Of a stretch of DNA of 16,463 bases, positions 13,524 through 16,463 are shown piece by piece. Each line of letters begins with the position of its first letter. Position 1 is the first letter of the stretch. This DNA is from an uncultured Erythrobacteraceae bacterium. GTDB taxonomy: Bacteria > Pseudomonadota > Alphaproteobacteria > Sphingomonadales > Sphingomonadaceae. The notes beneath the pieces are model-generated. The model was given only the letters and a program-made list of their open reading frames with translations, ran no database searches and was not told where the DNA came from. Location: assembly GCA_946482075.1 (NCBI GenBank), contig CAMLQG010000082.1:1-16463 (forward strand). The letters run 5' to 3'. Position numbers and translations under genes: made by a program.

Positions 13524-15392
13524 ATGAAGAATGCGGGTTGGGCTGCGCTTGCGGCCGTGGCGATGCTGCTGGGCGGTTGCGCGAAGGGCGAGGGCCAGGA
13601 CGAACCGAAGGCGGCAGCATCGAAGGTCTGGCCGGGTGAGAAGCTGTTCCAGGACAACTGCCTGACCTGTCATGGCGGGGCGAGCCCGAAGGCGCCGTCG
13701 GAATATACGCTGAGCGCGATGATGCCGGGTCTGATCCTCAATGCGATGAACGAAGGCGTCATGAAGAACATGGCCGCGCATCTCACTCCGGAGGAGCGCA
13801 AGCAGATCGCGGAATATCTCACCAAGACGGATCTTGCGAACTACACGCCGCCGCCCGGGCCGAAGATGTGCGAAGGCGCGAAGAAGAGCTTCGCGCTCGA
13901 CAAGCCGGTGGTGCAGACCGGCTGGGGCTACGACAACCGCCGCTTCGTTCCGGCCGGCATTGCCGGTCTGTCGAAGGAAGACCTGCCGCGTCTCAAGCTC
14001 AAATGGGCGTTCGGCTATCCCGGTGCCATCCAGGCGCGTTCGCAGCCCGTTATCGCGATGGATACGATCTTCGTCGGCAGTCAGGACGGGACCGTCTACG
14101 CGCTCGATCTCGAGACCGGCTGCGCGCGCTGGACGGCTAAGGCCGGCTCGGAAGTGCGCACCAGCATCGTGGTCGAACCGGGCGCGAAATCGCCCAGGCT
14201 CTATTTCGGCGACATGATGGGCAATGCCTATGCCCTGGATGCCCTGACCGGAAAGCAGCTTTGGAAGAACCATGTCGACAGCCATCATGACAGCACGATC
14301 ACCGGCACGCCGGTTCCGTTCGGTGACATGCTGTATGTGCCTGTGTCGTCGACCGAGGTCGGATCGGCGGAGGACACGAAATACGCCTGCTGCACCTTCC
14401 GTGGTTCGGTCGTAGCGTTCGATCGCGCGACGGGGACGAAGAAGTGGCAGGCCTACAGCGTGGAAGAAACACCCAGGCTGACCGGCAAGAAGACCAAGGT
14501 CGGCACGGATATCTACGCGCCTTCGGGGGCGCCGGTCTGGGGTACGCCCACGGTCGATGCCAAACGCGGCGTGCTCTACTTCGGGACCGGCGAAAGCTAT
14601 TCCTCGCCGGCGGACACGAATTCGGACGCCGTCTTCGCGATCGATCTCAAGACCGGCCAGCGCAAATGGAAGCGCCAGCTTACTCCGAACGACGCGTGGA
14701 ACAATTCGTGCATGTACGAGAAGGGTACGCATCCCAATTGCCCCGAACAGAAGGGGCCGGACAGCGACGTTGCGGCATCGATCCTGTTGCTCGATGTCGG
14801 CGGAGGCAAGCAGGTCGTCGTCGCGGGGGCCAAATCCGGCAAGGTCACCGCAATGGACCCCGACAATGACGGCAAGCTCCTGTGGGAGACGGCCGTGGGC
14901 CGGGGCAGCCTTCAGGGAGGCATCCATTTCGGCATGGCGGCGGAAGGCAACCGGCTCTACGTGCCGATCTTCGATTCCAAGGACACATCGCTGGGCGGCG
15001 TCTTCAAGGACAAGGGCTTCCCCGGCGTTCACGCGGTCGATGCGCGAACCGGCAAGATCCTGTGGCGCGATACCAGCACCAGCCAGTGCAATGGCCGCAA
15101 GGATTGCGAGCCCGGTGTCTCCGCCGCGATCACGGCCATACCGGGCGCGGTGATCGCCGGGCATCTCGACGGATGGCTGCGCGCCTATGACGGCGTGACC
15201 GGCAAGATCCTGTGGCAGGAAGACACTGCGCGCGAATACAGGACCGTGAATGGCAGCACCGCCAGGGGCGGCTCGATGAGCGGGCCGGGGCCGGTGTTCT
15301 ATCGCGGCATGATGATCGTGAACTCCGGCTATGGCTTCGCCATGAAAATGCCGGGGAACGTGCTGCTGGTCTATTCGATCGACGGGAAGTGA
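13524..15392 (+). CDS. PQQ-dependent quinohaemoprotein alcohol dehydrogenase, PVA-dehydrogenase-like lipoprotein
   Basis: This 622-residue envelope enzyme has a lipoprotein signal ending L16-G-G-Cys19, so it should be lipid-anchored facing the periplasm. A cytochrome c domain follows, with Cys46-L-T-Cys49-His50 and likely Met ligands in the M-M-P-G-L or M-K-N-M region, up to about residue 115. The rest is a PQQ beta-propeller with repeated D-x-x-T-G-K-x-x-W blades (for example A-L-D-A-L-T-G-K-Q-L-W). The adjacent Cys289-Cys290 pair, in A-C-C-T-F-R-G-S-V, is the vicinal disulphide of quinoprotein alcohol dehydrogenases. The A-C-C-T-F-R-G-S-V-V-A context resembles polyvinyl alcohol dehydrogenases of sphingomonads. 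Oxidation of secondary alcohols with electrons passed from PQQ to haem is expected. Haem first, propeller second is the reverse of common quinohaemoprotein ADHs but fits my memory of PVADH. It probably shares an operon with the monooxygenase. Confidence 0.9.
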   Translation: MKNAGWAALAAVAMLLGGCAKGEGQDEPKAAASKVWPGEKLFQDNCLTCHGGASPKAPSEYTLSAMMPGLILNAMNEGVMKNMAAHLTPEERKQIAEYLTKTDLANYTPPPGPKMCEGAKKSFALDKPVVQTGWGYDNRRFVPAGIAGLSKEDLPRLKLKWAFGYPGAIQARSQPVIAMDTIFVGSQDGTVYALDLETGCARWTAKAGSEVRTSIVVEPGAKSPRLYFGDMMGNAYALDALTGKQLWKNHVDSHHDSTITGTPVPFGDMLYVPVSSTEVGSAEDTKYACCTFRGSVVAFDRATGTKKWQAYSVEETPRLTGKKTKVGTDIYAPSGAPVWGTPTVDAKRGVLYFGTGESYSSPADTNSDAVFAIDLKTGQRKWKRQLTPNDAWNNSCMYEKGTHPNCPEQKGPDSDVAASILLLDVGGGKQVVVAGAKSGKVTAMDPDNDGKLLWETAVGRGSLQGGIHFGMAAEGNRLYVPIFDSKDTSLGGVFKDKGFPGVHAVDARTGKILWRDTSTSQCNGRKDCEPGVSAAITAIPGAVIAGHLDGWLRAYDGVTGKILWQEDTAREYRTVNGSTARGGSMSGPGPVFYRGMMIVNSGYGFAMKMPGNVLLVYSIDGK

Positions 15393-15397
15393 GTTCG

Positions 15398-15440
15398 CTC
15401 CGCGCGGTTCCGTTGCCTTGGCGCAGCGGACCGCGCGGAG
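15398..15440 (+). terminator. Strong hairpin after the quinohaemoprotein gene
   Basis: CTCCGCGCGGT (15398-15408) pairs perfectly with ACCGCGCGGAG (15430-15440). The stem continues inwards after a one-base bulge as CCGTTGC against GCAGCGG, leaving a loop of about six bases: 18 pairs in all. It begins five bases after the stop codon. There is no T-run behind it, which is common for GC-rich genomes, so it may end transcription only in part or protect the mRNA 3' end. Confidence 0.55.
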
Positions 15441-15453
15441 CCGCTGCGCGGCA

Positions 15454-15469
15454 CGCAACACATGTTGCG
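15454..15469. promoter_or_regulatory. Palindrome CGCAACA-CA-TGTTGCG, operator candidate
   Basis: The arms are perfect 7-bp inverted repeats with a 2-base centre, about 145 bases before the TonB receptor start. Size and symmetry fit a site for a dimeric regulator (LacI, GntR or TetR type). No regulator gene lies in the window. Confidence 0.4.
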
Positions 15470-15497
15470 GCGCGAACACACAGCTTCGCGATTGTCC

Positions 15498-15515
15498 ACG
15501 GTTTCATAAAACCGT
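15498..15515. promoter_or_regulatory. Palindrome ACGGTTT-CATA-AAACCGT upstream of the TonB receptor
   Basis: A perfect 7-bp inverted repeat with a 4-base AT-rich centre, in the AT-richest part of this gap, about 100 bases before the receptor start. It follows TTGTCC (15493-15498), a possible -35, and may be an operator over the promoter. As a hairpin it lacks the length for a terminator. Confidence 0.4.
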
Positions 15516-15611
15516 CTTCTGTTCGTAATGCGAGCGCCACATTGGCATCCCAACGGGACCCCGTCACGCAGCCCTCGGCCACTCGGCTCCGGGGAAAAGA
15601 AGGGGTTTCCT

Positions 15612-16463
15612 ATGAAAATCGTTCGGGCGCATTTCCTTCGCGGCACTTGTCTCGCGATTGCCGCCTTGCTGCCGGGCACGGCGTTCGCCGGCACGGTGTC
15701 CGGCGTGGTGACGGATGGCACAGGCACGCGGGCGCTGCAGGGCGCGCAACTGCGGATCGTCGAGCTCAATCGCGTTGCCGAAGCCGCGCGCGACGGCAGC
15801 TTTCGCTTCCCGGACGTGCCCGCGGGCACCTATACGCTGGAAGCTTCCTATGTCGGCGCCAATACATCGACCCAATCCTTCGGTGTCGACGCAACCGGCG
15901 ATGCCGAGATCAACGTTTCGCTGGGCGACAAGGGCGAAATCCTGGTGGTCGGCCAGTGGGCCAATCTTTCCAGCAGCCTCAGCCGGCAGCGTTCCGCCGA
16001 TGGCGTGGAAAGCGTCCTGACGCGCGACGCGGTCGGCCAGTTCCCCGATCAGAACGTCGCGGAATCGTTGCGCCGCCTGCCCGGCATCAACATCCTGAAC
16101 GATCAGGGCGAGGGCCGCTTCGTGTCTGTGCGAGGCCTCGATCCGGAACTCAACGCGGCCTCGATCAACGGCGTGCGCCTGCCGGCCCCGGAATCCGATG
16201 TCCGTTCGGTCGCTCTGGACGTGATTTCCAGCGATCTGATCGAATCCATCGAAGTGAAGAAGTCGCTGACCCCGGACATGGATGCCGACACGATCGGCGC
16301 TTCGATCGAGATCAACACGACCAGTGCCTTCGATCGCAAGAAGGACCTCCTCGCGGTCAAGCTGGAAGGCAGCTACAACGACCTGACCGAGAGCCTGACC
16401 CCCAAGGCCAGCATCGATTTCTCGACCAAGCTCAGCGACAATGTCGGCGTTGCCGGCGGCATC
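15612..16463 (+). CDS. TonB-dependent receptor with N-terminal carboxypeptidase-like domain (3' end outside window)
   Basis: The first 284 residues of an outer-membrane receptor; the frame is still open at the window end. AAGGGG lies six bases before the ATG. The signal peptide ends at A-F-A (24-26). Residues about 27-110 form a carboxypeptidase-regulatory-like beta-sandwich (G-T-V-S-G-V-V-T-D ... F-P-D-V-P-A-G-T-Y-T-L). E-I-L-V-V-G is a plausible TonB box, and the plug begins Q-F-P-D-Q-N-V-A-E-S-L-R-R-L-P-G, the signature of the Xanthomonas/Caulobacter class of TonB receptors. Members of this class import sugars, aromatic compounds and polymer fragments as well as iron chelates. Its place behind the alcohol dehydrogenase and the monooxygenase suggests a role in taking up their substrate. 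The two palindromes upstream suggest separate regulation. Confidence 0.92.
   Translation, partial: MKIVRAHFLRGTCLAIAALLPGTAFAGTVSGVVTDGTGTRALQGAQLRIVELNRVAEAARDGSFRFPDVPAGTYTLEASYVGANTSTQSFGVDATGDAEINVSLGDKGEILVVGQWANLSSSLSRQRSADGVESVLTRDAVGQFPDQNVAESLRRLPGINILNDQGEGRFVSVRGLDPELNAASINGVRLPAPESDVRSVALDVISSDLIESIEVKKSLTPDMDADTIGASIEINTTSAFDRKKDLLAVKLEGSYNDLTESLTPKASIDFSTKLSDNVGVAGGI

Noticed and set aside
13428..15479. Minus-strand open frame of 683 codons opposite the quinohaemoprotein gene
   Set aside because: The plus strand carries an unambiguous cytochrome c and PQQ enzyme. The antisense product is rich in Arg, His and Ala and shows no family pattern.
1..16463. tRNA, rRNA, CRISPR or insertion sequence
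   Set aside because: I found no cloverleaf with an attached TTC arm, no regularly spaced direct repeats, and no transposase or long terminal inverted repeats. Short RNA genes could still be missed by eye.

Overview
The window is GC-rich, densely coded alphaproteobacterial DNA. It most likely comes from a member of the Sphingomonadales (Novosphingobium, Sphingobium or an erythrobacterial relative). This rests on the mix of gene families: Caulobacter/Xanthomonas-type TonB receptors, a DUF481 outer-membrane protein, a bacterial-type ferredoxin-NADP reductase ending in AFVG, and a polyvinyl-alcohol-dehydrogenase-like quinohaemoprotein. Sphingomonad-style REP palindromes of the GTCATcCC type sit between genes. 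The assignment is by recognition, not by a search. Both ends of the window cut through genes. I see no rRNA, tRNA, CRISPR array, insertion sequence or integrase.

Region 1 (1-2050): the 3' end of a fatty-acid-desaturase-family gene is followed by a repeat-bearing gap. Two minus-strand genes come next, an RNase H-like protein and a DUF481 outer-membrane protein, separated by a paired inverted REP element (REPIN). Region 2 (2051-6660): a divergent promoter region carries a second REPIN and a perfect 17-bp palindrome. It leads into a TonB-dependent receptor whose extracellular part contains a 31-residue loop with ten histidines and two cysteines, a ZnuD-like zinc receptor probably under Zur control. 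A ferredoxin-NADP+ reductase and a secreted serine beta-lactamase-like protein follow on the same strand.

Region 3 (6720-8903): a thiolase-fold protein overlaps a DUF35 zinc-ribbon/OB-fold protein by four bases. The thiolase seems to have lost its catalytic cysteines, so the pair may be an acyl-CoA aldolase or lyase rather than a condensing thiolase. A stand-alone receiver-domain response regulator and a 48-residue single-span membrane peptide follow. Region 4 (8912-11225, minus strand): a secreted protein built from an internal duplication lies upstream of a HerA/DUF87-like ATPase with a C-terminal winged helix.

Region 5 (11533-16463): the most coherent functional group. A Baeyer-Villiger monooxygenase of the long, HAPMO-like type is followed 47 bp later by a lipoprotein quinohaemoprotein (cytochrome c plus PQQ propeller, PVA-dehydrogenase-like). 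A strong hairpin comes next, then two further palindromes, then the start of a TonB receptor. Read together, they suggest envelope oxidation of a secondary alcohol to a ketone, uptake, and cytosolic conversion of the ketone to an ester. That pathway is an inference from gene order and family chemistry.
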